Made by a program: the position numbers and the translations under genes
DNA from: Vibrio tapetis subsp. quintayensis
GTDB lineage: Bacteria > Pseudomonadota > Gammaproteobacteria > Enterobacterales > Vibrionaceae
DNA: 60,642 nucleotides
Direction of reading: 5' to 3'
Assembly (NCBI RefSeq): GCF_030409945.1
Contig: NZ_JAUFQV010000044.1
Coordinates: 1-60,642, forward strand
Notes under the pieces: generated by a model
Databases searched by the model: none
The model's input: the letters and a program-made list of their open reading frames with translations, nothing else
What the model was told of the DNA's origin: nothing
Shown: one piece after another, positions 52,391-60,425 of the stretch
How the letters are laid out: each line of letters opens with the position of its first letter
How positions within the stretch are numbered: the stretch's first letter is position 1

Positions 52391-52412
52391 GACCTAAACC
52401 TAGACCTAGACC
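52391..52412. repeat. hexamer-like array, copy 2
   Basis: CCTAAA-CCTAGA-CCTAGA-CC: short six-base tandem units downstream of repeat copy 2. Equivalent positions after copy 1 (38071-38084) and after the partial copy (53146-53172) carry six-base arrays of related but different units. Confidence 0.55.
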
Positions 52413-52437
52413 AGTATGAGATGAATAGTAGACAACA

Positions 52438-52674
52438 TTAAGATTCAGAAAAAAGCCACTCATCAGCTTCATTAAACGCTTGCTCAACAATGTTATTTGC
52501 GAGAGTTTTTTTATCTTTATGTGCATAAATATCGAGTCGATTACTCGTGCCAGCACGTACACGGACTTTTGCATCAGGAAAGATCCCATGCAGCCTTTTC
52601 TCTAACTCAACCGTGATCAAAGAGAGCTCGTTTTTAGGTAACTTATCCTTTTGAACCATCATTTCAACTCGCAT
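52438..52674 (-). CDS. DinI-like SOS modulator
   Basis: 78 residues from ATG 52674 (GGAGGCGTTA upstream on the minus strand). Matches the DinI plan: MRVEMMVQKDKLP start, a helix with LEKRLHGIFPDAKVRVRAG, and the ending EQAFNEADEWLFSES. DinI proteins bind RecA filaments and temper the SOS response. A perfect SOS box lies 30 bases upstream. In the leading region it would limit SOS induction when single-stranded plasmid DNA enters. Confidence 0.85.
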   Translation of the reverse strand: MRVEMMVQKDKLPKNELSLITVELEKRLHGIFPDAKVRVRAGTSNRLDIYAHKDKKTLANNIVEQAFNEADEWLFSES

Positions 52675-52703
52675 AATTAACGCCTCCAGAGCCACACGTG
52701 ATA

Positions 52704-52719
52704 CTGTATGAAAATACAG
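52704..52719. promoter_or_regulatory. LexA binding site (SOS box)
   Basis: CTGTATGAAAATACAG, the CTGT-N8-ACAG consensus with perfect ends, just upstream of the DinI-like gene. Places the gene under LexA control in the host. Confidence 0.88.
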
Positions 52720-52810
52720 TATCATACCGCGTATTTTCATGTAAAGCGCTTTAATATTTGCCTATTAATCTCAAAAAACCTGCCCGTTCCTTTTGAACTG
52801 TCTGGAGAGC

Positions 52811-52957
52811 GGATCAGTCGCTCTCCAAAAGCTCGACCAGTTTAATGTATTCATTTATGGTCAGCGGCTCCGGTGACTGTAGAACGGTTTTTCTGATCAG
52901 CTCTTTAGTCATATCAAGAGAGCCATTAAGATATTGCTGAGTAACAAAGAGAAGTCG
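52811..52957 (-). pseudogene. truncated copy of the gene at 58843-59106
   Basis: The minus strand encodes LLFVTQQYLNGSLDMTKELIRKT and the following C-terminal residues almost identical to the protein at 58843-59106, but the N-terminal half is missing. At about 52957 the homology stops and a partial structured-repeat copy begins (52978). A recombination scar. Confidence 0.75.
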
Positions 52958-52977
52958 CTTGAAAATCACCGTTGTTG

Positions 52978-53087
52978 GCAGGAACGCAATGGCACATCGA
53001 GCTTTGCTCGATATCGGTGGCATGCGTTATCGCGGGAGGCGCGAAGCGACGGAATGAACGGAGCGAAGCGAGAACGCTAAGAAAAGG
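52978..53087. repeat. partial copy of the structured leading-region repeat
   Basis: About 110 bases matching the distal end of 37509-38009: GCAGGAACGC, the ATCGAGC-TTT-GCTCGAT hairpin and the two GGAGCGAAGCGA-type 12-mers (first one GGCGCGAAGCGA here). The proximal part is absent. Confidence 0.75.
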
Positions 53088-53338
53088 CAAGGCTTTGCGA
53101 AAAGAACAAAAAAACACCTCACTGATGCTTGAGTATTCTCTGCCCCAAAGCCAAAGCCAAAGCCAAAGCCAGCATGCACCGAGTTCAATTTTTATCCGTA
53201 AACGAACCAAAAATAAGGATTTGAATCGCCATAGGCACTAGAATAGTGCCGGTTCGTGTAAACGAACCCTTCTTTTCGCTTTCCCCTGGGGATCCGCAGC
53301 GCCAAGAGCGCCATAGATAGAGAGTCAGACCAGCAAGC
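53088..53338. other. non-coding gap with hexamer array and hairpins
   Basis: 251 bases with no gene. Contains a CCAAAG tandem array (53146-53172), hairpin GCACTA-GAA-TAGTGC (about 53234-53248) and hairpin GGTTCGT-GTAA-ACGAACC (53251-53268) followed by CTTCTTTT, a possible terminator on the plus strand. Confidence 0.5.
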
Positions 53339-53941
53339 ATGCAAATAAAACGCGATTTTAATTACTATCATCATTTACACGACACGGTGACGCACGCGTT
53401 ACTTCACTTGTTCTTTCAGATATCAACGACGACCCGTTATGTTCCGGTGAATCGCCGTAATGAGATACTGATTAAATATCTCAAGCCTAAATTAAGCGAC
53501 ACATCGTTATCAAGCATTAAGAAAGACATTAAGCTCATGGTAAACTCAGCCAGAAAGAGCGGAGGGAACTTAGAAATGAAACTGCATGAGTTAAACGCCC
53601 TGGCGAAACAATCTAAGCTTAAAGGAGCGGAGAAGCTTTATCACTTGTTGGTCTGCCTTTATGATGAAGAAGGCCTCGAGTCTCGACTGTTTGAAAAAGG
53701 GATGCAAACCAAGCCCGGCATACTGTATTTACTTGAAGAGCAATTAGAGCAGGGCTTTGATGCTGAGCACCGGCAAGTGAGCCCCATTTCAATGCTCATC
53801 GAGTTAGAGCGCGCGCCTGAGCTGATTGAGTGCATCAACCGACACGGTTTATTTGTGGCGGAGATGAAAGAATGGAATGAGAAGACACACCAAGCGCACC
53901 TTTTGGTTCATCCCTTAGACATCAACCTGGTTGAAGGCTAA
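53339..53941 (+). CDS. hypothetical protein upstream of rpn
   Basis: 200 residues, soluble. Starts MQIKRDFNYYHHLHDTVTHALLHLFFQI; mostly helical, with no motif I can name. It lies 47 bases upstream of the disrupted rpn gene on the same strand and could be co-transcribed with it. Confidence 0.62.
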   Translation: MQIKRDFNYYHHLHDTVTHALLHLFFQISTTTRYVPVNRRNEILIKYLKPKLSDTSLSSIKKDIKLMVNSARKSGGNLEMKLHELNALAKQSKLKGAEKLYHLLVCLYDEEGLESRLFEKGMQTKPGILYLLEEQLEQGFDAEHRQVSPISMLIELERAPELIECINRHGLFVAEMKEWNEKTHQAHLLVHPLDINLVEG

Positions 53942-53988
53942 CGGGAAGTGCGATGAACGTATCACATTAACAATGAGATAACGCAACG

Positions 53989-54228
53989 ATGGCAACGAAC
54001 AACCCTCACGACGGTTTATTTAAATCCTTTTTAACGCTGCCTGAGGTGGCAAAGGATTTTCTAGAAATCCACTTACCGCCCGACATTCAGGCATTGTGCG
54101 ATCTTTCCACGCTGCAACTGAAATCGACGTCGTTTTTGGAAGAAGATTTACGGCCTTACTACTCCGATGTGCTTTATTCATTGGAAACACGTTATGGTAC
54201 AGGGTATGTCTACACGGTGATTGAGCAC
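53989..54228 (+). pseudogene. rpn-type nuclease/transposase, 5' part
   Basis: 80 codons matching the start of Rpn (PD-(D/E)xK, YhgA-like) proteins: PHDGLFKSFLTLPEVAKDFL, LEEDLRPYYSDVLY, and TGYVYTVIEH. The family continues EHQS; here the frame runs into the RIT element after GAG CAC and stops at 54286-54288. The 3' part resumes at 57654 in the correct frame. Joined, the gene is 942 bases and would give about 313 residues, normal for the family. Confidence 0.88.
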
Positions 54229-54254
54229 TTATGCGGTGCGCCGCATAAGTGCTC
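54223..54254. repeat. perfect palindrome at the left RIT joint
   Basis: Arms GAGCACTTATGCGG and CCGCATAAGTGCTC around TGCG. It spans target sequence, the 20 extra bases and the outer end of the left inverted repeat. The right joint has no such palindrome. Confidence 0.8.
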
Positions 54255-54285
54255 TTATGCAAAGCGATTGTTTATGCAAAGTATG
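54249..54285. repeat. RIT left inverted repeat
   Basis: GTGCTCTTATGCAAAG, then C, then GATTGTTTATGCAAAGTATG. Matches the reverse complement of 57617-57653 except at position 54265 (C here, A there). Confidence 0.88.
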
Positions 54286-54330
54286 TAGGTTGAACCCTAG
54301 TCATAGAGCTCAACCTGTTGTGTTATTACT

Positions 54331-55332
54331 TTACATAATATGATCTCCTCGAAGCATAGCAATAAGACGATCTGATGGCTTGAACTTACCAGGCCTCAGT
54401 GCAGTCGGAACAGTCTCCGCGATGCTTTGTAGCTTTTCCATCGGGTCCATCTGAAGGTAACATTCAGTGGTAACTGTACTCTCATGCCCCAACCACAATG
54501 CCACTTGCCGTAGATCTCCTGTTGCTTTCAGAACTGATAATGCACATGTATGACGCAGAACATGAGGAGATAGTTTTTTTTCAGCCAAAGAAACGCATTG
54601 TTTTACCGCTTTCTTTCGACATCGCTCAAGCACGTATTCAAATCCAGCTCTTGTCATTTGGTTCCCCTGAGCATTTAAAAACAACTCCGGCACAGTTGCA
54701 TTGCCTCGTACAGATAACCACGCACGAATTGACTGAGCAACGTTTTTCCATAGTCGAAGCTCGCGCTGCTTTCGCCCCTTCCCATGCACAAGTAAATCAA
54801 CTGAAGAATTATCAAAACGTAGGTCTTTCATCTGAATCCCTACCAATTCAGACACTCGAAGACCACCGGCCAGAGCGAGATGTAACATAGCTCTATCCCG
54901 AATACCAATTCGAGTCGTTGGGTCCGGAGCATCTAATAATGCCTGTTCCTCATCTCGTTTTAAATGACGCACTAAATTGCGATCCGTTCTCTGCATTGGT
55001 ATCGCAAGGATACGGTTGATTTGATCTAAAGCTGTGGGTACTCGATATTGAAGAAAACGCATAAATGATTTTATGGCTGCTAACCGTGAATTACGTGTAC
55101 GAGGCGAATTTAGTCTATCCAATTGAAGGTGCGTCAGAAAGCCCAGAATTAGCCGTTCATTCAGTTGCTCTATAGTCAAAGCCGAAGGCGCGGTTTTAAG
55201 TTGTTTACTGGCAAAATTCAACAATAACTGGAATGCATAAGCGTAGGTTTCGCATGTGTTCGGACTGGCTTGCCGGTGATTTTTTAAACGTTCAAGTAAG
55301 AAGTTGGTCAGATGCGGAGCTAGTGGTGTCAT
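54331..55332 (-). CDS. ritC: RIT tyrosine recombinase C
   Basis: 333 residues. N-terminal SAM-like core-binding domain (TPLAPHLTNFLLERLKNHRQA). Catalytic domain with Arg in GLRVSELVGIQ, HxxR in HVLRHTCAL, and LGHESTVTTECYL with the Tyr nucleophile. Third gene of the trio; its start overlaps the end of ritB by 4 bases. Confidence 0.9.
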   Translation of the reverse strand: MTPLAPHLTNFLLERLKNHRQASPNTCETYAYAFQLLLNFASKQLKTAPSALTIEQLNERLILGFLTHLQLDRLNSPRTRNSRLAAIKSFMRFLQYRVPTALDQINRILAIPMQRTDRNLVRHLKRDEEQALLDAPDPTTRIGIRDRAMLHLALAGGLRVSELVGIQMKDLRFDNSSVDLLVHGKGRKQRELRLWKNVAQSIRAWLSVRGNATVPELFLNAQGNQMTRAGFEYVLERCRKKAVKQCVSLAEKKLSPHVLRHTCALSVLKATGDLRQVALWLGHESTVTTECYLQMDPMEKLQSIAETVPTALRPGKFKPSDRLIAMLRGDHIM

Positions 55333-56243
55333 GATATTCCCTCCTCTTCAAGTGCAGCACAAGCATTTGCAATCCGATCCATAATAATTGGTGTACTGTG
55401 CATGTAGTAATAACTGGCCGCCACACTTGAATGTCCAAGATAAGTCATGACTGCCCGTACGTGTTGATCCACCTGCTCAGGGTTAGTTGGCGTGGATTCG
55501 AGAGCTCGGACAGCCCATGTATGCCTTAGGTCGTGAAGACGGGGAGAATGACCATAGCGAACTTTCTCGAGGCCAATGTCTACCATCACTTGACGAAAAG
55601 CATGTCGTGCGGAAGACTTTTCGAGAGGTTGTCCATTCATTCCAACAAAAATCTCGGTGCTCGAAACGCCTATTTGTCTCTGTAACTTCAGGTATTGGTT
55701 AAGTTTACTCGCCGTAGATGTGTGAATTGGGACTATTCGGTTTTTTTTAAATTTGGTTTCACGAATTAATAAGCCATCTGTTGTAATGTCATCCTTACAT
55801 AATCGGACAGCCTCTCCTATTCGTAACCCTGTTGATGCCAGCAACCCAAACAAGGTGTAGAAAGTGATGGGGCGTAATGATGCACATGGCTCCAGTTTAA
55901 GCGCCGCTGCTAGAATTTTCGGTATTTCGTCGGGAGAAAAAATGTATGCAATTGGACGTTTATGGCGACCAGAAGAAAAAACACATGTCGGTGGTAGTTC
56001 ATGTTCGAGCTCTTCTGCTCGGCAGTGTCGAGCGAAGGCAACGATTGTTCTCAACCGACACTCTCTATTGTCAGCGGATGTTCCTTGTGCAGCCCATTCG
56101 ATGACAGTGTCTGTGCAAATGTGTGAATCACCTCGTTTACACGCAAATCGAACAAATGATTGGACATATATTTCTTGTTGGGCGTACTTAAACCCACCAA
56201 GTCTTCGTAGCTGAATATAGTGTTTAGCATGTAGATTTAACAT
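55329..56243 (-). CDS. ritB: RIT tyrosine recombinase B
   Basis: 304 residues. Catalytic motifs: Arg in TGLRIGEAVRL, HDLRHTWAV, and LGHSSVAASYYYM (Tyr cluster). Starts 10 bases after ritA and ends overlapping ritC by 4 bases. In RIT elements all three enzymes are thought to be needed together. Confidence 0.9.
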   Translation of the reverse strand: MLNLHAKHYIQLRRLGGFKYAQQEIYVQSFVRFACKRGDSHICTDTVIEWAAQGTSADNRECRLRTIVAFARHCRAEELEHELPPTCVFSSGRHKRPIAYIFSPDEIPKILAAALKLEPCASLRPITFYTLFGLLASTGLRIGEAVRLCKDDITTDGLLIRETKFKKNRIVPIHTSTASKLNQYLKLQRQIGVSSTEIFVGMNGQPLEKSSARHAFRQVMVDIGLEKVRYGHSPRLHDLRHTWAVRALESTPTNPEQVDQHVRAVMTYLGHSSVAASYYYMHSTPIIMDRIANACAALEEEGIS

Positions 56244-56253
56244 GATAATTCTC

Positions 56254-57498
56254 CTATTTCTCAGGCCAGGGCTGAATCACCGTTTGCAGAAGTTTGAAGT
56301 CGATCTTGGCGTATTTTGCGGTAGTTTGTAGGTTGCGATGCCGAAGGATGACTCCAATACCTTCCAGTGGAATATTTTGTGCAAGCAAACGTCTAGCAAG
56401 AGAGTGCCTAAAAAGATGTGTCGTGACCCCAGAAGGAGGTTCTACGCCCGCATTTTTAAGCGTAAGACGAACAATTCTTTGTATAGTCCCCATACACTTA
56501 AATGGTTGGAAAGGCGCTCGGGAACGTAAAAATATCGGGTTATGGTTTGAGGGGGGTCTCTCTTGCTCCAGATACAAGAGTAATGCATCTCCCGCTCTTT
56601 GAGGTAACGGTAGCCAGTCTTCATGACGTCCTTTTCCTGTTACACGGATCCGCCCCTGGGTCCAGTCGATGTCTGACAAACAAAGATTCAAAATGTCACG
56701 AGCTCTTAATCCGAGTTCAGCCAAAAGCAAGATAATAGCTCTGTCGCGAAGTTCGCTGCGGTACATAGTACTAGAGGCAGCAACTACCTTATCCATTGAT
56801 TCGGGAGTTAAGTGGCGTGGAATTTCGCTGAGAGACCAGTGGGCTGTTTTGGGCACAGCATCAATCAACTCAGGTTGACATAGCCCTTCAGCAACTAAAA
56901 AACGTAAAAATGCCCTTAGGTTTGAACCAACAGCTTTAATATAGGAGGGTTTGTACTGCTCGAAATGAGATAATACGAATTGTCGAATATCTTGGACTTT
57001 CCAGCTTTTAGGATCGTCCCCTAAAGAATCAAGTATATTGGCAGCATGAGAGCGCTGTCCAATTCCTGTTTGTCGTGAGATACCCCGATTCAGTTGTGTC
57101 CATAAAAAGAATTTATCAAGTAGAAGTTCTCGGGAACTGGGTTTGTTGTGTATTGCTTGGAATAATGGCACAGCCTCTATTTTTGATAAATACATCAAAA
57201 AACTCTTAGCTCCATCAGTAGTATGACAATGCTCCCCCGGTCTGGAGCCAGGGCAACGACAGGACGATAAATGATCTATGAATTTTTTAAGGACACTGTC
57301 GTCAATATTATTAATTTCAACATGATGAGTATCGAGCCAGTATCCGAAATGCGCTGCGGATCTGATTCGGTGTTGCATAGTTGATGGACTGAATTTCTCT
57401 GCGTGAAGGAATGTTGTATAAGACTGGACAAATGATCCCAATGAACTGGCGGTAAGCCTTTTTAGAACGTCAGGATTTGGAAAAACTTCATTCAACAT
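56254..57498 (-). CDS. ritA: RIT tyrosine recombinase A
   Basis: 414 residues, the longest of the three, as in other RIT elements. N-terminal segment with SYTTFLHAEKFSPSTMQHRIR and a Cys-rich CRCPGSRPGEHCH stretch. Catalytic Arg in LGLRARDILNL, HLFRHSLARRLL, and LRHRNLQTTAKYA. First gene of the trio on the minus strand; ATG follows AAAGGAGAACACC. Confidence 0.9.
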   Translation of the reverse strand: MLNEVFPNPDVLKRLTASSLGSFVQSYTTFLHAEKFSPSTMQHRIRSAAHFGYWLDTHHVEINNIDDSVLKKFIDHLSSCRCPGSRPGEHCHTTDGAKSFLMYLSKIEAVPLFQAIHNKPSSRELLLDKFFLWTQLNRGISRQTGIGQRSHAANILDSLGDDPKSWKVQDIRQFVLSHFEQYKPSYIKAVGSNLRAFLRFLVAEGLCQPELIDAVPKTAHWSLSEIPRHLTPESMDKVVAASSTMYRSELRDRAIILLLAELGLRARDILNLCLSDIDWTQGRIRVTGKGRHEDWLPLPQRAGDALLLYLEQERPPSNHNPIFLRSRAPFQPFKCMGTIQRIVRLTLKNAGVEPPSGVTTHLFRHSLARRLLAQNIPLEGIGVILRHRNLQTTAKYAKIDFKLLQTVIQPWPEK

Positions 57499-57616
57499 GG
57501 TGTTCTCCTTTATTACTTCGCAATGAAGGTCTTCACCAGTCTGCTCTTATGTTTGGTGTTTTTTTATGCGGTGTGTTCAAAAAAGGAAAACTCGATCCTT
57601 AATATTACGTGGGCTG

Positions 57617-57653
57617 CATACTTTGCATAAACAATCTCTTTGCATAAGAGCAC
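57617..57653. repeat. RIT right inverted repeat
   Basis: CATACTTTGCATAAACAATC, then T, then CTTTGCATAAGAGCAC: reverse complement of the left repeat with one mismatch. Its last six bases GAGCAC equal the target codons. Confidence 0.88.
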
Positions 57654-58355
57654 CAAAGTAGCGCAGACGCCCGCATCAGCTTCCGGTTGATGCGTTATGC
57701 AATAGCAGCCATGCAGCAGCATTTAGATGAAGGAAACGAGCGCCTCCCTTTGGTCGTGCCATTATTATTTTACCACGGCAGCCAGAGTCCTCACCCTCAT
57801 AGCATGAACTGGCTGGATATGTTTGCGGAGCCTGCGGTAGCAAAGGCACTCTACAGCACACCTTTTCCACTGATTGATGTCACGGTGATCCCCGATGAAG
57901 AAATCATGGGACATCGAAGCGTCGCGGCGCTAGAATTGGTACAAAAGCACGCTCGCACGCGAGATATGCTAGAATTTGTCACACAACTGGGCGTGTTGTT
58001 CATGAGAGCCGAGTTAAATGATGGCCAAGTCGAAAGACTGGTAAGATACATACTGCAAGTTGGGGAGACAAAGAATGCCCCTGTCTTGTTAGAAGGGTTA
58101 GCGCAGAGCGCGCCAGAACATGGAGAGACTATCATGACCATAGCCGATCAGCTTCGCCAAGAAGGTCGCCAAGAAGGCGAACAAAACGGGTTACTACGAG
58201 GCCGTCAAGAAGGCCGCCAAGAAGGCCGCCAAGAAGGACAGCAAGAAGAGCGTAAAGCCATTGCTCGGAAGATGCTGCTTTCGGGTCAATCCGTTGAATT
58301 TATCAGTGAATTGACGGGATTAGAGCGAAGTGTTGTTATCAAATTAAGTAACTAG
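57654..58355 (+). pseudogene. rpn-type nuclease/transposase, 3' part
   Basis: Continues the 53989 gene: QSSADARISFRLMRYAIAAMQ..., LPLVVPLLFYHG, FPLIDVTVIPDEEIMGHRSVAALELVQKH, a repeated RQEG segment, and the final FISELTGLERSVV. Split from its start by the RIT element exactly within the EHQ active-site motif. An internal start at 57690 could still give a C-terminal product, as Rpn genes are reported to have internal starts. Confidence 0.85.
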
Positions 58356-58365
58356 AAACAACGTG

Positions 58366-58392
58366 AAAACGATCCTATATTGGGATCGTTTT
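58366..58392. terminator. terminator after rpn
   Basis: AAAACGATCC (58366-58375) / GGATCGTTTT (58383-58392). A/T-flanked, works on both strands and overlaps the end of the convergent ORF at 58391. Confidence 0.75.
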
Positions 58393-58627
58393 ATTCCTCA
58401 TGAGAAACCGGTGTAGGATCTAATTCTTCGGCCAGCCCCCGCAAAAAACCCGCCCACGCTTTACGCTTATGGATCGAAAGATTTTCGTCTTTAAGCATGG
58501 CCTCAAGGAAAAAGGTTTGCTCGGGGATATCAGGTGACAAATATAACACCAGCTTCCCTACTTTCTTACTCTCTAACTCAGGGGTTAACGGCCATGACAA
58601 TAATTTAGTATCAATAAAATTTCGCAA
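58391..58627 (-). CDS. possible small hypothetical protein
   Basis: 78 residues only if TTG 58627 is used; no clear ribosome site. The composition is protein-like (PDIPEQTFFLEAMLKDENLSIHKRKAWAGFL). Convergent with rpn. Weakly supported. Confidence 0.35.
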   Translation of the reverse strand: MRNFIDTKLLSWPLTPELESKKVGKLVLYLSPDIPEQTFFLEAMLKDENLSIHKRKAWAGFLRGLAEELDPTPVSHEE

Positions 58628-58842
58628 AATAAAAGAGGACTTTACACTTAATTCATCGTATCTCTGATTCTAACAAAAGATCTTAAAATAGGATCGCTAT
58701 TTCTTCTGTGTATACAGAAAACCACGAGGTAACGGTTGCCATAATATCAACGACCCAATCTTTATGCTTGTTATTGATTTAATGGACGTTTGTTTCGCCC
58801 CAAAAGACCCGCCGCCCGCTTGGAGCCCTCATCCAAGAAAGC

Positions 58843-59106
58843 CTAGGGCTCCCTCTCCAGAAATTCGACCAGTTTAATGTATTCAGTTATGGTCAGCGGC
58901 TCCGGTGACTGTAAAACGGTTTTTCTGATCAGCTCTTTAGTCATATCAAGGGAGCCATTAAGATATTGCTGAGTGACAAAGAGAAGTTTAGAAAAAGACG
59001 GATGATTAATCACTAAAGGCTTCTTACCTTTGACTCGAACTTCAAAGCGTTCGATGACGTAATCGCCTTCACCGTCCTCAATACAGACCCATTCATCGGA
59101 TTTCAT
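58843..59106 (-). CDS. hypothetical protein, intact copy of duplicated gene
   Basis: 87 residues, GAGGTAACGA before the ATG. Beta-rich first half (VIERFEVRVKGKKPLVI) and a helical second half that is duplicated at 52811-52957. Ends just below the KfrA-like gene, 47 bases away, probably co-transcribed. Function unknown. Confidence 0.65.
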   Translation of the reverse strand: MKSDEWVCIEDGEGDYVIERFEVRVKGKKPLVINHPSFSKLLFVTQQYLNGSLDMTKELIRKTVLQSPEPLTITEYIKLVEFLEREP

Positions 59107-59153
59107 TCGTTACCTCACAATGAAACATTCGCGCTTTAACCGTGCACACCCCA

Positions 59154-60203
59154 TTAAGCGTCCTTCTTCGATAAGACCGCCATGAACTTATCATTGAGCA
59201 AGGCATAGCTATCGTTCGCCTTAACGAGATCGCTCTGAGCTCTATTTCTTTGCTCTTTATGATCGAGTATCTCCACTTCAAGTTTGGACACCACGCCATT
59301 CGCGGATTGTGCACTTTGTTGTGCGGCATTTAGGTGAATTTCAAGCTCTCTATTGGTGAGAGTAAGGGTCTCCATGGCCATTTTCAGCGCCTCTTTATCT
59401 TCAAGCTCGGCGCGTAACTGGCCGATGATTTCTGATTTTGATGAAGATTGTGACGTCATGTCAGTAAGATGATTCGATAACTTGTCAATATCAGCGCGGA
59501 GCTGCTCTTGAATGGACGAATGAGACTGTTTTAATTCGTCTATATTGCCATTATGCACATGACTCAGCTCTGCGATACGTTGAGTGTGCTCAGATTTTAA
59601 TTCTACGAGGGCGTGTTGATGCTGCTCTTTCAGTTGTTCAACCATCAGTTGATAGCTGGCCACCTGTTCAGTTAATTTTCCCTCTAGTTCAGCGTAAGCG
59701 TGCTCCGCTGCTTTTAAATCCTCTTCCTTTTCCCGTTGAACTCGTGACACGGTCGCCTCAAGGTGGGTGACTTCTTGCGTTTTCGTGGCCAGTTCACGCT
59801 CCAATTGAACGTTTTTGTCGGTGGCCTCAAGCAAATTTAAGTCAAGCGTTTCATTCATTTGTAGAAGCTGCGCGGCGTTCTCTTGCGCCTCTTCAAGCTC
59901 CACTCGATTGACATCCATTTCATCATCACGAAGCGCGTTAAGAGAAAGCATACGGGCGTTAATTTCTTGGTGTAACGCTTTGACCAGCACATCACTCATT
60001 GATGTTTTTTTTAGCTCATCAGCTTCAATCTTGTATTGCTCTTCACGCCAGTCTTTTACATAAGGCGTCACCGCGGTATGAGAAAAATCGGTCTCTTTGG
60101 CCACAAGTCGGCCGGTGATTTTTTTCAGCTCAACACCGCCGGTTTGGTACAAAGTTTCACACACCTTAACGACTTGTTTTTTGATATCGAATGTCGTTGT
60201 CAT
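59154..60203 (-). CDS. KfrA-like coiled-coil DNA-binding protein
   Basis: 349 residues. The N-terminal 60 residues match the plasmid KfrA DNA-binding domain (VVKVCETLYQTGGVELKKITGRL, then DFSHTAVTPYVKDWRE). The rest, from about residue 80, is one long coiled coil. KfrA proteins bind their own promoter and help plasmid stability by forming filaments. A 16-base palindrome lies 44 bases upstream. Confidence 0.8.
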   Translation of the reverse strand: MTTTFDIKKQVVKVCETLYQTGGVELKKITGRLVAKETDFSHTAVTPYVKDWREEQYKIEADELKKTSMSDVLVKALHQEINARMLSLNALRDDEMDVNRVELEEAQENAAQLLQMNETLDLNLLEATDKNVQLERELATKTQEVTHLEATVSRVQREKEEDLKAAEHAYAELEGKLTEQVASYQLMVEQLKEQHQHALVELKSEHTQRIAELSHVHNGNIDELKQSHSSIQEQLRADIDKLSNHLTDMTSQSSSKSEIIGQLRAELEDKEALKMAMETLTLTNRELEIHLNAAQQSAQSANGVVSKLEVEILDHKEQRNRAQSDLVKANDSYALLNDKFMAVLSKKDA

Positions 60204-60246
60204 TTTTACACCTCAACTAAAATTACACATTAACATAATTGTAATC

Positions 60247-60262
60247 CACTTTACGTAAAGTG
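60247..60262. promoter_or_regulatory. palindromic operator upstream of KfrA-like gene
   Basis: CACTTTACGTAAAGTG, a perfect 16-base palindrome, followed by a related GTAAACGTAAAG. Likely autoregulatory site of the KfrA-like protein. Confidence 0.65.
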
Positions 60263-60316
60263 TAAACGTAAAGTCGCAACTTTAAAGATTTCACTGGATT
60301 TTTTAGGGTATACTTA

Positions 60317-60387
60317 ATGCGAACTAATGTTTAACAACCAAATATTAGTTCGCATATTGTTGATTTTTAACCCTACGCGAACTAACA
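60317..60387. promoter_or_regulatory. probable resolvase res site
   Basis: ATGCGAACTAAT (60317-60328) and its exact reverse complement ATTAGTTCGCAT (60344-60355), plus a third GCGAACTAA (60377-60385), just upstream of the serine recombinase gene. Paired inverted half-sites before the gene are the usual res layout and would also be its operator. Confidence 0.65.
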
Positions 60388-60425
60388 TTGTAAACCACAC
60401 TCAAAACAGACCAAGACTTAACATC

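Larger units (their letters stand above)
54229..57653 (-). mobile_element. RIT (recombinase-in-trio) element in rpn
   Basis: 3425 bases carrying three overlapping or adjacent minus-strand tyrosine recombinase genes, the defining RIT arrangement. Terminal inverted repeats of 37 bases (54249-54285 and 57617-57653) differ at one position. GAGCAC occurs at both joints (54223-54228 and 57648-57653); deleting one copy with the element restores the rpn frame as GAG CAC CAA AGT. The left end has 20 extra bases (54229-54248) that complete a 32-base palindrome with the joint. Confidence 0.9.

Noticed and set aside
53146..53172. Short tandem array considered as a CRISPR or telomere-like repeat
   Set aside because: The unit is only six bases with no spacers; it is a microsatellite-like array beside the structured repeat.
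54498..54890. 130-codon plus-strand frame inside the RIT element
   Set aside because: Antisense to ritC, whose catalytic motifs are intact.
58150..58250. Tandem GAAGGCCGCCAA-type repeats
   Set aside because: They encode the RQEG repeats normal for the C-terminal part of Rpn proteins and need no separate explanation.
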